This document shows positions 49,717 through 62,879 of a DNA stretch of 64,000 bases, piece after piece. The translations under genes and the position numbers were made by a program. The notes beneath the pieces are model-generated. The model worked only from the letters and a program-made list of their open reading frames with translations, searched no databases and was not told the origin of the DNA. The DNA comes from Zonotrichia leucophrys gambelii (lineage: Eukaryota > Chordata > Aves > Passeriformes > Passerellidae), in NCBI RefSeq assembly GCF_028769735.1, contig NC_088175.1, positions 7,936,001 to 8,000,000 on the forward strand. Reading direction: 5' to 3'. How positions within the stretch are numbered: the stretch's first letter is position 1; each line of letters begins with the position of its first letter.

Positions 49717-52700
49717 GCAGTATTTAATTACTGAAAAGTAAACCAATCAGATTTAGGTATTTTCAGAATTAAAGTTGACTGTTCAGCTTTAATTTTAACC
49801 CTCTCATGAATATGGTTTATAATATTCATTATGCAATTTTCTTTTTGTTTTCATTAAGATCCAGGGTTTATTCTGAACAGAGAATGGGTGGTGTTTATTG
49901 AAAAAGCTGCTGTTTCATAGATTGTTCTATTTCCATTAATTTATCTGTGCAATTTTAATATATTTTGATCAATAGGATGGAGTATGACTGCATTAACTGT
50001 ACTAAACCTTGCCAGTTTTACCTGAAAGTGCTTTTTCGTGTTGTTAAGGTATTTCTTGAATGTTTCTGTAATTAGGACATGTGCAGAATGAATAATTCTG
50101 CAAATCCCATAGAGGTGCTCCATAAACACTAAAAAATTGTCAAGTTTCCTACAACACCCATTAGGGTGCTGTCAACACCATATTAATCAATCATGACCAA
50201 ATTTTGCCAGGTTTTATTTGCATCACTGTTGGATAAAATGAAGCCTGACTCATCATTAAACAGAGCTTTTTACAGTCTTCTGGTTGCTTTGAGCTATGAT
50301 GTGAAGTTAGGTGGTTTTCAGCCCAAGTCTTAGGCTTACATCCCAGAACAATCCTATTGTTCTGGCTCTAGAAGTGTGTGTCCCCTGCTTGATGAGTGCA
50401 ATGCAGAGATACTGCCTGGCAGCAAAAGGATACCCATGTTATCACAGCCAGGGTAAAGTCTGATCAAATTAAATGCTGAGTAACAGGATACATCAGCTTA
50501 GTGGAGTTGTGTGCTAACCTGATTGCTCTGCTTGACTCAAATCGCTGGCGTGTCCCCCCACAACATTGCCTGGTGGTAAATAGCACGTATAATAACAACA
50601 GGACCAGGGAGGAAGGCAGGGCTGAGCAGGGACATGGTGCAATGGAAATACCTGGCAGAGGTGTTCTCCAGGCTGTACTTTCATCGTGGTTGTAGACCAG
50701 TGCCTTTTAGCAGTACAACTTCTTTTGGTTTTGTTGTTAACTGAAGTAGGAAATGACTTTCAGAGTGAAAACAGAGCCATTTTTCTAGGCAAGAGAGAGA
50801 GAATACTGACTGCATTTGGGAAAGGTAAAACTTTTAAGTGTAGTCTAATACCTTAGGGAAATGCCTTTGATGTGAGAGATGCTGTGTTTTTCAGATGATT
50901 TCCCTTCCCCTGCTTTATCATACAAGGTGACATCCTAGACTGCACTTTCTGGGCTTCAAATTTTTGGGCAGTTATGAACAATTATATACCCTGGGGTTTT
51001 TTTTCTCTGCTGGAATGGAAAAAAGGGTGAAAACCAAGTTAGAGAATACCTGAAGATGAGTCAGGAATGTTCTGTGTTTTGCTGGCAACCAGTGGAAGAA
51101 TGGGAGCAGTTATTAAACCAGAGCTTCACTTTCTGGCATTAAAACAAAACAAATAAAAAACCTCCTCTGGTGCATAAAGCCAGAGTCAAAGTGTGGCTTA
51201 GAATCACTTAGGTTTTTCACCCACAGAGAAATTTCAGCCCTGCCACCAAAATAGGCTTTATGGAATAGAGATAAGTTAAAAAAGAATAAAAAACAAGATG
51301 TTTAGGAATTTTGAAATTTTCCTTGCAAATTCAATAGAGTTGTACCTACTTTTTAATTGGAAAAATGGAAAACTTGAAATGACAGAACAGGAACATGGTC
51401 ATTAAAAAATAAAATCTACTGTACATAAATAATTGCATTTCTTGTGGGAATTGGTGACAACAAATTCACCAAGAGCTGCTGGTACTTCACCATCAGGTCA
51501 TTCTGATTCTTGGGTAATTTACAGTCCTCTCACTGTGCTTTTCAACAAACAGCTAACTCTGATCTATATTATAGTTAATTCTACAAGCCAGATTTCTAAA
51601 GGTTTATCCATCTAGCTAAAATGAACTTCAGTAATCTTTGTGCACAAAACACCCACATAGGCTATTTGTCTTGGATTTGACTGTTTGGCAAAAAGCCTGA
51701 CTTAATCCTTGAGCATGAGAGCTTAGTGAAAAATGCTGCCATTCCTGGGGTGGGGGTTAATGTCCAGGGCTGACCCCACCCTCTGTACTTAGCTCTGAGC
51801 TCCTTGCAAAAGCAGAGAAACCACAACATTTGTCATCTGGCAAACCTGTTGCTTGAAAAAGAAAATCACTTCAGTAAAATACTTCAACAATTATAGTACA
51901 TTTTAATTAGATGTATATCACATAATTGCAGCTCAGTTTTTATTAGTATATAAAGTTTCCAAAAAGAAACGCAAACCAAAACCCCAACCCAAGGCCATTC
52001 ACTGTAAGAGTTTCAGCAGAGACCCTTGATAGTAGCGGTCTGTCCTCCCACACCTGTGGAATATCTGTGTTGGCTGTTGGAGCATACTCTTATTTGGTCA
52101 TCAGAGAGTTGGGTTGGCTGCTGGATGATAGGCAAAAATGAACACCTCACTGCATCCCACTGTCACATCAGAATAAAAGAGAAAGGATTTAGACTGTCAA
52201 AGAGGAGCAAAACAGCAAAACAGGCAACCTGGGATAGCAGAACCTGTTGCCAGTTGAGGGATGGGACAATACTAACATACAGATGCAGTGGAAGAAATAT
52301 TTAAAGCAGAGAGAAACGCCAAGCCTGGTGAGCTGTACCTGCTTCAGACAGTTATCTGATGAGTCTGCTTTTTTCCTTGTATTTTGGCAAGACTTACTTA
52401 GTTTGCCTTGCCAGTAAATTCTCATCTAATTGAATTGACAAGCATGGACATTTTTTAAATGAAAGTTTCCAATCTGCCACAAATTCAACTGGTTATATTT
52501 TATTGTAGTGTAGTGTCTGCCATATGAGTTAATATATTGAGTCACTTAGAGCTGCTGAAGAAGAAAGCTGATAAAATATCTTTGCACTGACAGAGAGTAG
52601 ACCTGTGATCTTTTTAGGTCATTCTTTCTGGTACTGTGCTGGCTTTAAACCCCTTGTGTTTGGTTTGGCATGGATGTCTCCTTTCATTATTATTCTCATC

Positions 52701-53225
52701 CCTAATTCTTTCCTCAGCTTTAGGCAGTGAGTTCTTGGCTGCAAGTTCCTCCCACCCATTTCATTTTCTCATTTGCTGATCATGAAGCACCAAGAGTGTA
52801 TGTTCAAAGAGCTCAGTCCTACCGATTTTGACAAGTCCTGATGGGTGCTGGTCAGCCTCAAGAGTGAAGGCTTCTCAGTGCTTCTGCAGTTAGCAAGATG
52901 AAACTATAAGTTGGTAATTATAATCAAGTAATTAAGCATTAGGTATTATGAAATATCTTGAAACACCTCTATCTTTCCCTCCCTTTTCCCCCTTGTTGTT
53001 GAGACATTTCCAAAAAGCCTAATTTTCTACAATTTCTACAATTTCTATTATGTGTGAAATTGTAAATTTACCTTTTATGCTTCTATTTCCATACTTCTGA
53101 AGTGTGTGATTTCAAAATGTGTGCCTATGTGAATATTAGGTATTAAGACTCCTTTTGGAGGGATAAGAGTCTATTTTGCCAGTGAATATAAAATACTAAG
53201 CGATCTTTTGTATGGAAGGCACATC
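49716..53225. other. Unassigned noncoding DNA
   Basis: About 3.5 kb with no supported gene. A small tandem of TCTACAATT units lies at about 53025-53045. Confidence 0.55.
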
Positions 53226-54095
53226 CAAAATCACAGAATATGCTGAGTTGGATGGGAGGCACAAGGACCATTGAGTCCAACTCCTGGCCCTGCACAGCAT
53301 CATCCCCAATAGTTACACCATGGGCCCAGAGCATTGTTCAAATGCTTTTTGAACTCTCGCAGGCTTGAGGCTGTGACCACTGCCCTGGGGAGTTGTTCCA
53401 GTGCCTAAACAGCCTCTGGGTGAAGAATCTTTTACTAATATCCAACCTAAACCTCCCCTGACATAATTTCAGGCCATTCCCTCGGGTCCTGTCATTGGTC
53501 ACCACAGAGCAGAGATCAATGTCGCCCCTCCTCTTCCCCTCACAAAGAAGCTGTAACTGCAATGAGGTCTCCCCTCAGTCTCCCCCAGGCTGAGCAGACC
53601 AAGTGATCTCAAACACTCCTCACATGGCCTCCCCTCAAGGCTCTTTATCTTCATTGCTGTCCTTTGGAAGCTCTGTAAAAGCTTTACCTCTTTTTTGTAT
53701 TGTGGCACCAGAGCTGCCCCCAGCACTCGAGGTGAGGACAATGCCTTCCCTTGCCCAGCAGGTGATGCTGGGCCTGATGCCCCACAGGACAGGGTCGGCC
53801 CTCCTGGCTGCCAGGGCACTGCTGATTCATGTTCAGCTTTCCACTGACCAGAGCCACAGGTCCTTTTCCATGGCACTGCTTTCCAGCACCTCGCTCCCCA
53901 CTCTGTCTGTACATCCAGGGTTGCCCTGTCCCTTGTGCAGAACCCATCACTTTCCCCTGTGGAACTTCTCATGGAACTGCTGACTGCCCAGTCCTATAGT
54001 TTGTCTCTCTGCAGGGCCTCCCTGCTTTCAAGGCAGACAGCAGCTCCTCCCAGTTTTGTATGATCTGTGAACTTGCTTAGTATCTATCCAATGTT
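53226..54095 (-). mobile_element. CR1 LINE, 5'-truncated, decayed ORF2 end
   Basis: About 870 bp, minus strand. Near the 5' edge, codons at 54060-54071 occupy the place of the reverse-transcriptase FADD box but now read F-T-D-H, so one catalytic aspartate is lost. Downstream, recognisable CR1 ORF2 C-terminal stretches occur in shifting frames: GRPCEECLRSLGLLSLGE near 53570-53640, and [18 protein letters not shown] then [14 protein letters not shown] near 53420-53520. The 3' UTR follows, with GAGTTGGACTCAATGGTCC, and the element ends at a CR1-type TATTCTGTGATTTTG (53226-53240). Frameshifts and a stop make it dead. The 5' limit is approximate. Confidence 0.92.
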
Positions 54096-54598
54096 AGATA
54101 TTCTGAAGAATTCCCATGTGCTGAGAAATAATATTTATGTATTTTGTATGTTAGCACACCCATGCATGGGAGTGTGTTTTGCCAGTGTGCCTACCTGATG
54201 CATTAACACTTGCAAGTAGAGCTGCTGTATATACAGCTTTAGAGGAGTTTGCCAAGTTTTACTCAACTGCACCATGATTTTAAAATGACAAATATTTGCT
54301 TGGAGGCTATGTCTATGCCAAGATTCAATCCTAATTGCCACTGCAATATTTGAGTTAGGGAGCCATGAAAAATGAAACATATACTGAAAAGTAAGAAGGA
54401 AAGAAGTTAGCTTTTGCAGTTTTGCCAGGTGAGTACTTAAATAGTTGATTCTAAGCTTGCTACAGTAATTTACAATTACAATTACCTGCTACAATCTGTA
54501 TATTGAATGATGCTGTTTAGGAAAGAGTTTTATCTGATTGCAAGGAGCACTTAAAAAAGGCACTTTTACATATCACACCATTTGGAGTTGTGACTGTC
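54096..54598. other. Unassigned noncoding DNA
   Basis: AT-rich, no supported gene. Confidence 0.55.
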
Positions 54599-54674
54599 AG
54601 GATCTGATCCAAAGCCTACTGAAGGCAAGGGAAAGAGACCTGTTAACTTTAAGAACTTTGAATTGGACCTGAAT
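54599..54674. repeat. Ancient palindromic repeat, copy 3
   Basis: The left arm CTGATCCAAAGCCTACTGAAG (54604-54624) is the best-preserved arm of the three copies. The right arm (TAACTTTAAGAACTTTGAATT.GGACC, about 54643-54668) is worn but still complementary in pattern. Confidence 0.55.
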
Positions 54675-57439
54675 GACAGCATTAGATAGATCTTTTTTCT
54701 CGTCTTAAAAGTAATGCGGACTCACCTTTTAAGTTTTGAAGGTTAAATTCTATCCGGATTATCATGAGCTAAGAGCTAAGGATCTTTCGTGTGCCATGAG
54801 CTATATGATATTAAACCTCTTCATAACATTAATTCCTCATTGAAAATTCTTCTGTTCTTCAGTGGTCACAGGAAGTTGAGTTAGAAATAGAGTCCACAGT
54901 CTTTCAGATTCTTTGCCTGCATACATATATTGTAGAAAAGTTCACTTCTTGTCTCAGTCACACCTATGCTTGGATAAAACAACCCTGTAATTGTATTGTT
55001 GTAACCCTAGTCTTTTACCCCATATGGCTCTTATCAGAATTTTTTCCACGATAGCAAAAATACAGAATGAGTCTCACTTGATTATACCATTGCACCACAA
55101 TTATCTCCTTGCAGTACAGAAGGCACTGCCAATCACCCCTCTTGGTAGCAACATTTAAGGGTTGGGTTTGGAGCACTTAGAAACCAGGGACTGCATGTCC
55201 TCTGCCTGCCATGGCACCTGCAGTGAATTGATCATACTTGATTACAATACATGAAATCCCAGCCTGCAATACAGCAGTTATATTGCAAAGCTTGTATGTA
55301 ATCAGGGGAAAAATCCAAGTGTCTTGCTGTCTCACAGTAGGGTTGGAAGGTAGAATAGAAAATATGGGTTGTCTGGAGGTACAGAGGGAAGCTCAGAGGT
55401 TATGCTAAGCTGGGGAAGTGTCTTTTTCTGTGTCTGTCCTAGCAGAAATCCCTAGACAAGCCAACAGCTTGAACCTGTGCAATATCTTCCAAGAAAGGGA
55501 GTGTCCAAAGAAAGGCATGATGTAAGGCAGCAGTGTACCACACCTGAAAAGGAAACCTATGATGATATGGTGAGGAGGATGACCATGGTGCAAAGGTTGT
55601 AGGATATCAAATACATACACCATGAGGCAGTTCTGTTTTGCAGTGGGGACTTTAGTACAGCTGAAAAAACAGTGAGAAATTAACTGCTGCAACAGATTAC
55701 CTTAAACCTTTATAAAGACACTGGCAACATCTGCTTTCACAACAAAATCCCAGAACTCCTTATTACCAGTTCATCTCCAGGTTTATTCCTCATCTTGACA
55801 CTGCCCATATTAGCATTAGTCAGCAGCAGGGATGGCTCACTAGATCCATAGCATGTCCACAGCCTGGCTTTGAGCTGCTGGTGCAGCAGGTGTAATGTGT
55901 CCTAGATTTTGAAGTAATTCCTCAATCACTGGAAAGATGAGCCAGACATACCATAGGGTATTTGGTCGTGAATGCCATGAGATGCAACTCCTCTTGGGCT
56001 GACTGATGTTAGAAAATGCTGAGAATCTCAGTATTCAGAAAGCTCTGATGATGTTTCCTCAAATAGGCTCCTGGAGATAAACAACAACTCAGCTTCAGGC
56101 CAATGAGTGCCTGCCTACCTTCATCACCTGCTATTCTATTTCCACTCTTCTCCCTCTTAGGGCCCTTTTCTTGTACCTTACCCAGGAAACTACACAGTTC
56201 AGGTAAAACAACTGTTTCTCTAGATTAAAAATTATGGTAATAATAAAATCCCTGACATGTTTTTCATTATTTTCTTCAAATATGTGCCAGAATCTTACCA
56301 TATGAGGAATCTGTGCAAAGATTTTGGTGATAATCAGTTTTTTTTTATTCTAAACAAGATCATCAATAATGATACTGACTACACAATGAACACCAAATGC
56401 ATACTTTTTGTCCATTTAATTTGTCTTTTGCAGTTTTGTTCACTGAATTTCCTGGTATGATGAAACTCCTGGGCTAACTGTAGAAAAACACCTATCAGAT
56501 TAAATACAATTAAATGTGAGTGTAAGCCATATTAATTTAAAAAGCTAAGTTATGTATGCCAACATATGTACAATATTGTTAATTTCAGTTTGCTGTTATT
56601 TAGAAGTTAATCCTTGACTATATAGCAAAATGCAGACAGCCATACAAAACCCAGTCCAGTAAGTTGCAGGATGAATCCTTCATTATTCTGGGCATTGATG
56701 TTCGTAGGAACTGAAGCCGCTAAATGTCTCTCAAGACAAGCCCCTTGTTTTCCAGCTTCTGCCCCACACAACCTGTAGCCTGGTAAAAGACATCTGAATC
56801 ACAAAACAGAAGAATGCATGTAAAGCTGGAACCACTAATTGAGAGTCCTATATCACCTGCAACCCAGCTTTGTGTCTTGTTAGAGGTCAAGGGACAGAAG
56901 ATCTGAAGGCTTTTCTGCAAAGAGTTGCTGGTTGACACAGAACGAGCTTAGGTGCAGTTAATAAAGTTTGCTCTGAAGCTGCACTTTCTGAGAACCTTAC
57001 ATAAATACCATATATCTACTTCATCCTGTCAAAAGCTTTGTCAGTGTCAGACTGCACAGGCAAGTGCCAAAATATGTAACCAGTTTTACAAATGAATAAG
57101 GTTAACAGGTATCTCCCTGCAGAGCAGCAATTTCTCTTTTATAAACCCCACCTGAACTGGTGAGTGCTGCATGGACATACAGTTTTCAGCCTGCAGCCAA
57201 CATTTAAGCAATAATCCAAAGTGACAGTTTTATGACAGATCTGAGTAACTCAGGATCTTATCCTTCTTTCTTAAGTGAGATCCACATACAGGCAATTTAC
57301 AGATGCTGAACAAAGGGAGGACTATCCTCAAAGAGCATTGAGGTATAAAGAAATGACCAATCCTTCAAAACATTAAAGAGATTTAAATCAGAATGCCATT
57401 TCCAGGTTAACACTTCTGATCTTTAAAGTACCAGCGTAA
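54675..57439. other. Unassigned noncoding DNA
   Basis: No supported gene or recognised repeat. Confidence 0.55.
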
Positions 57440-57760
57440 TAAATGTGTTAATGACAATTGACAAAGTTACCCTTCCTGGGCAGCTAATGACATCTTAACT
57501 CACAGAGCTAGTATCTCTCTACATTTCAGCCTGCAATCCTTCACAGAGCTCAGTTAAAGGGATACATGTGTTGTTACTATGTTCGGGTCAAGCTCCCCTA
57601 CTATTAAATACAAATGCAATTTTTAAAGCAATGATATGGCTGACATACAAGCCCATAAAACCATAAGAATTCCTGGTTAAATCTACAACTGGCCCCTCTG
57701 CTCAACTCTGTTGTGTCTAAACATTTCAGTCCATGGGGACCTATAAAAGAAACTCTGCAC
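57440..57760. promoter_or_regulatory. Candidate conserved noncoding element
   Basis: Repeat-free, motif-rich: ATGACAATTGACAAAG (57450, paired TGACA-type words), GCAGCTAATGACATC (57480), GGATACATGTG (57559), ATACAAATGCAATTTTTAAAG (57608, POU/SOX-like). Called on texture only. Confidence 0.3.
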
Positions 57761-58619
57761 AGTAGATGATATTACACGATCCATGTGGTCATTTGTAAAT
57801 GCTGTAGTACATAAAATGCACCAAGGAATTCTGAGGTTTTTGTATTAGTTTCTTGTTTGGTTTGGTTTTCTCAGTTGTACAGTAATGGATCTCCATAGAT
57901 TGGATTTTTATTAGATTACTATGCTGTCTTTTTAAGGGGGTGGTCCTCTCTAGAGACTGTGGCAAAACACATTATAGAAGATAATCTAGCATCTTCAGGG
58001 ATCTGACTGGAAAAGAAGGACAAAGTCCTCATTTAATTCTACATCCCTAGAACACTTTAGCTAGGTCTTTGTCAGCTAAACTAAGGATTCCCAGTTGTGG
58101 CAACAATCTCACTTATGGACTTCTCTAGAATTCTTGAGCAAAACAAAGCATAAAAGTGCATGGCATTTGCAACAATTTATCTGCAATGCTATGAACAAAG
58201 CTGATTGCAAGCGCTCACTTATACATTTCCCTGTGGAATTATTTTTTTCCCTAAATGGAAATTAGTGTCTGCTTTCCTGTAAAATAAAACAAAAACAATG
58301 CAGTTAAGAGCCCTAGGTCTCAAACTAACATTTGGAGTATTTTAGCAGTTTTACCTTTTGTTTTCCTTTTGACCAAATGTACAGTATTTTTCAGTAGAGA
58401 AGAAACTACAGCAAGTACTAGGTTGTACAGGTTAACAAATATTACTGCAGAGTTACACAGCTCCTACTAAAGCCAGTGCCCTGAAGCATGTCCACAGGAG
58501 CATTCCAGGTATGAAAACACTGCTTAAGTAACCACACTTGCAGAGCTAAGAGAAAGTGGTTTTCTACAGCTGCACACCAACAGAGAATTGCCCTTATACC
58601 TATTAACTTGTTTTTTCAG
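57761..58619. other. Unassigned noncoding DNA
   Basis: AT-rich; T-rich approaches to 58617. Nothing gene-like. Confidence 0.5.
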
Positions 58620-58706
58620 ATGGAGCCAAAGGCCTGTACACTCCTTGCCTCATGCTGATGGCTTTTCTTTCTGTGCCTACAGCCAAAGTTCAGCAGTCCT
58701 ACAGAG
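58620..58706 (+). other. Possible internal exon (87 nt) or nested 24-nt microexon
   Basis: A branchpoint-like CTATTAAC (58599-58606), a polypyrimidine tract and TTTTTTCAG lead to a possible acceptor at 58619. A second acceptor (TTTCTTTCTGTGCCTACAG) ends at 58682, and a good donor CAGAG|GTAATA lies at 58706/58707. The 87-nt version is open in two of three frames. The 24-nt version (58683-58706) is a multiple of three, and its acceptor has a UGC word just upstream of the AG, a feature of SRRM4-dependent neural microexons. I recognise no protein in either translation, so this may be chance. Confidence 0.15.
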
Positions 58707-61700
58707 GTAATACAGTTGTGCTTTTTAACTGTTCCTTTTATTTCTGTGATCACAAACATTTTAATTATGCTATAGCAATGCCTGTATTTAAGGATGTAAT
58801 AGGTATATAATGTTCTCTAGAACAAAAGATTTGAAGTCATATAATGGCATTGCACAGTATGTAGCTCTCACGTTGTTACTCAGATTTGCCATCTAGAAGG
58901 TTTTTGTTCCCTGCTCTCTCTGATTCAACCTTTGCGGCACAACAGTAAAGAGCCTTTGAATACAGTGTGGGGAATAGACAGCCTGGCAGACAAGCAGGGG
59001 TCTTTTCCTCCTCAAATACGTTTCAGCATGACACAAATGTGAGCTTTGTATTAGCCCTGTAAAGGTTTCACAGCCCCTGGCTGCAGGTGCAGGAGGAACA
59101 TGCTCAGGACAGAGGAGAGGGCTGAGCAGAGCCCCTGGCACGCGGGGGCTGCATCTGGGGACACACCACAGAGCTGAGCTGCACCAGAGCTCTCCCCCAT
59201 CCCAGCTCTGCTTTGTACACCCTTCCCTGCCACCACCCATGCTGACAGGCAATAGCTGATGGTGCAAAATCCAGAGATGGCTTTTCTCTGCTGTCACAAC
59301 CCTCAGAGATGTATAAGTAGCATGGAAAAGGCTTTGCCAGTCAATTACTGCTGTTAGTGTTGGGATGCATCAGATTATGCATTTTAACTTTCATAGCAAA
59401 TTTGTTGTGTCTGGTTACAATCAGTTAGATGGATATAAAGTTTTTGTGTGTGTAGCCACATAGGAAAACTGTGAGGTATTGGAACTTTCTTATTCAACAG
59501 TTCCCATGGGGAGAGCTATAGTAGAAGCTCACATCTCAGTTTGCTAACTGTTTCAATTAACTCTTATTGTACACTACTGCAAACTAAACAATGAAGATAA
59601 GGGAAGTGAATCTCTGTGAAATAATATGTTGAAGATTTTTTGTGTGCTTTTTTGGGTTTTAAAGCATTTTAGCAATTGTTGCTGTGCATTTTTGAAAAGT
59701 GCATCTTTTAAATTAAAAGATACTATTATTTTTGGGTAGTGAGCAATATTAGAATGATATTATGCTTTGATTATTTAATAAAAGTGTTTGAAGTTTTTTT
59801 GTTTCTTTTGCTGAAGTTATCCAAATTTCTCAAGTATTATGTTTAACATAAATGTGAGAAAAAATATTCTGTAAAATTTTTCTTCATTTGGCAACAGAGA
59901 GCACTCACTGTCTTCTGTAGCATCTCATGACTGAAGAACTTTTCAAACCCTGCTCCTATGTGTAAATTCTATTGATGTTATCAAGTGCTTATAGAATGGA
60001 GTTCTAGGAGAATGGTCATTAAGAACAACATGATCAGCTGTTGGCAAATGGTTTCCCTGAATGGTGACCCTAAACTAAGCTGATATTATTTAATCATGAG
60101 CTTAAATTATTAGTGATTGATGATGCTGCTCTGAAAATGGGAAATGGAAACAAGAGGCAGATAACTAGAAATAGTTGAGAGAGTTTGGTGACTACATTTG
60201 GCTCAAAAACACTGTCTTCTGCAACTTGGTCTGAGCAATGAAATTTTATAAATATAGGTTAAATTCTTCATTAGTGTACAGATTTAACTCAGTCCATATC
60301 ATAGTGTCTTTGCAGTTCATTATTTAGTAGATAGGAAGACTTGGTATCGGTGTTAAAATCTGAGATTTTTGCTCTTCATGAAAGGACATTTTTATGTCAT
60401 TCCTTCATGAAAGGACATTTTCATTCACAAAGAAGGATCATATTTATTAAAAACACACTACTAAATGGATTTTAAAATAAAATGCTCTGTCTTGTCTTTC
60501 ATATTTTAAAAAAGACAAAAAATAGAGTTTCAGTGTTAGTTGTAAATGTGGCAAAACCAATCCTGCAATGAATTCAAATCTTTACATTTCATAAAAAGGC
60601 TACTTAGGGACAAGATAGTTTTAGATCTAAGAAACACGTAAAAAATGACTCATTGTTAATAGGGTGAGCTCTTTGCATTTGGATTAGGGTTAACTGACAG
60701 TATCCAGTCACCTTTTATTCTCACGTATTCCACCCAAGGAACGCTTTGTGCTGGTCTGAAAAAGAGAGAATTAGGTGTTCCATTTATACTATTGATCTTA
60801 ATAACCTCATCTCATAAATACCTACTTTATGACATCAATAAAAAGAGAATAGCAGCAACTCCTAACAATAGAAATTGTTACTTTGTAATTCAAGTATTTC
60901 ATTGAGCATCTCAAAGAGACTCCATAGTGGTGCAGAAGTGATATTTTATTACCAGTTTTTAAATATGTGCACAGAGAGACCATTTTTTTTAAACAAGAAA
61001 AGATTCTAATTAATTGAATGCACTATAGCTCCTAGGTCCCACAGTTATCAGAGTTCTTCTCTTTCATCTCTTATCCTCCTCCTGTTCTTCATCTCACACA
61101 TTAAAAGGAGCATATCCCTTTAAGGGCGTTGGTGGGTGTAAGACTAATTTTTCACTGGGATGATTCAGATGAAATGAAACGCAGATCATTGCATATGGCA
61201 GTCTTACCTCCCTGTTACCCAGCATCAGCTGCAGATGGGAGTTATCTGCTCTGAGGGGATGGAACAAAGGGTGCTCCAGAGGGACAGACTTATTGTCACC
61301 TTCCAGGGACACCTTTCTGCAGCTGTGCCAGACCAGGACTGTCCCTGGAGCTTTCACCCACCAGAAAGCCAACAGCAGGAGGAAGTGCACTGCTGCTCTC
61401 CCTCGAAAGCCATGATAATTTTAGCTTCCACCTGAGGGGGAAGAAGGGAACAAGCAATCATAAGTCATCTTAAGGAAGAGGAACCAGACCTTTGCTACAA
61501 CCAGCATCTGGGACAAAAGCTTGCAAGCTCATTATGCATCCAGTGTCCACATTGCTGCACCTGAGAAGGGACAACTTCTTTTGCACATCTGGTGGAGTAG
61601 CAACCTCAGATCAGACCCAGATGTTCCACAGATTACAATGCAGACAGGACATTCCCAATTATCTGAGGAATAAATGTGAAACACTGGCTCTTGTTCTTTC

Positions 61701-61891
61701 AAAAATTGTTTTTCTTACATTACACATTGATTTATCTGTATTTTTATATATAACATTCTTGTAGAATATTCTTCCTGGTGAATCCCAGTGGTGTCCTCCC
61801 TAAAGACTTGGTAATTTTTTTGTATCCTTTCAGAAAGTTAAGTATTTTTTATGTTTCCCATTGGCCTCATCAGTCCCTGTAGAGGACCATC
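58707..61891. other. Unassigned noncoding DNA, one GC-rich patch
   Basis: No supported gene. GC-rich patch at 59060-59240 with a minus-strand open frame but no domain. Short direct repeat CTTCATGAAAGGACATTTT at 60374-60392 and 60403-60421 (29-bp period). Confidence 0.5.
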
Positions 61892-62045
61892 ACAATAGAA
61901 TACACAATAGTACAATAGAATAGTTCCAGTTGGAAAGGACCTACAAGGATCATTTATACCAGCTTCTTGACCAAAGGGCTGACCTAAACTTAAGTCATCT
62001 TGTTAAGGGCATTGTACAAACACCTCTTAAAATTTGAGAGATTAA
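61892..62045 (-). mobile_element. CR1-type LINE 3' fragment
   Basis: The plus strand reads ACAATAGAATA..., short terminal repeats, then AGTTCCAGTTGGAAAGGACC and TACAAGGATCATTTATACCAGC, matching the reverse complement of a CR1-class 3' end (the GATCCTTGTAGGTCC family motif). The match fades after GGGCATTGTACAAACACCTC (about 62009-62028). Short, 5'-truncated, older than the CR1 at 53226. Subfamily uncertain. Confidence 0.7.
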
Positions 62046-62879
62046 ATATTTGAATATTTGAAGATTACCCAAAAGACCAGAAGTGTCTAATCCCTATGCA
62101 GTATTTTACCCATTAGAACTTCTCTTATTTCACAGGGCTATTTATCTCATAGTTCTTTTTCCTGTGAAGAGCTAAGGAGAGATGGCAAATCTGTAAGACC
62201 TAGAAATATTATCCTTTCAAAATAATTTTCTTTTGTTCAAAATGACAGAACAATGGTGTGGCCCAGAGGGGAAAAATAAAGCCAAATGCTGAGTACTGAA
62301 CTGCTTTATCCAATGCAAGTCATCTCCCAGACCTAGGAGGATGTTGTTATAACTCTCTTTGGACTTTGGAACAGCACTTTGTTGGTGGCTTTAAAGTGTA
62401 AGTACCCTAAATTTGAGTCTTTGCTTCTCCAAACTGTACCACTATGACATATCAGCTATTAATGTCAGCATTTTAATCAATAGAAGTAGCCCTAAGTTTT
62501 TGTCTGCTCTGAGAATACTATAATTATTAGAAAATGGACAAAAATATTTTATTTTCAGATCTTTATAAGAAATTGCTAACATTTTTATTTTTGTACCTCT
62601 ATGAAGCCACTGAAATGTAATGATGTCATCACACAAGCATGTCACCCTATTTTTCCTACAGCAGTGATTTAAACATATAAGAAGGTAATCTTGTACCTGG
62701 ATATGTATCTCAAAATTTGCTTAAACATATTTCTAACTCAAAAACCTTGCCTGGCATAACAACAACTCTCCAACAGGAAATTCAAGAGAACCTAGCACTG
62801 AGTTTTCAAGTACTCAGCACCTTCAATGAATGCCAGATTTTTAATAATAATCAGAATTCCTAATGAAGCACAGATTTTC
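62046..62879. other. Unassigned noncoding DNA
   Basis: AT-rich, no supported gene. Confidence 0.55.

Noticed and set aside
53499..53972. 157-codon open frame on the minus strand as a gene
   Set aside because: It lies inside the decayed CR1 element and is only partly in the ancestral ORF2 frame.
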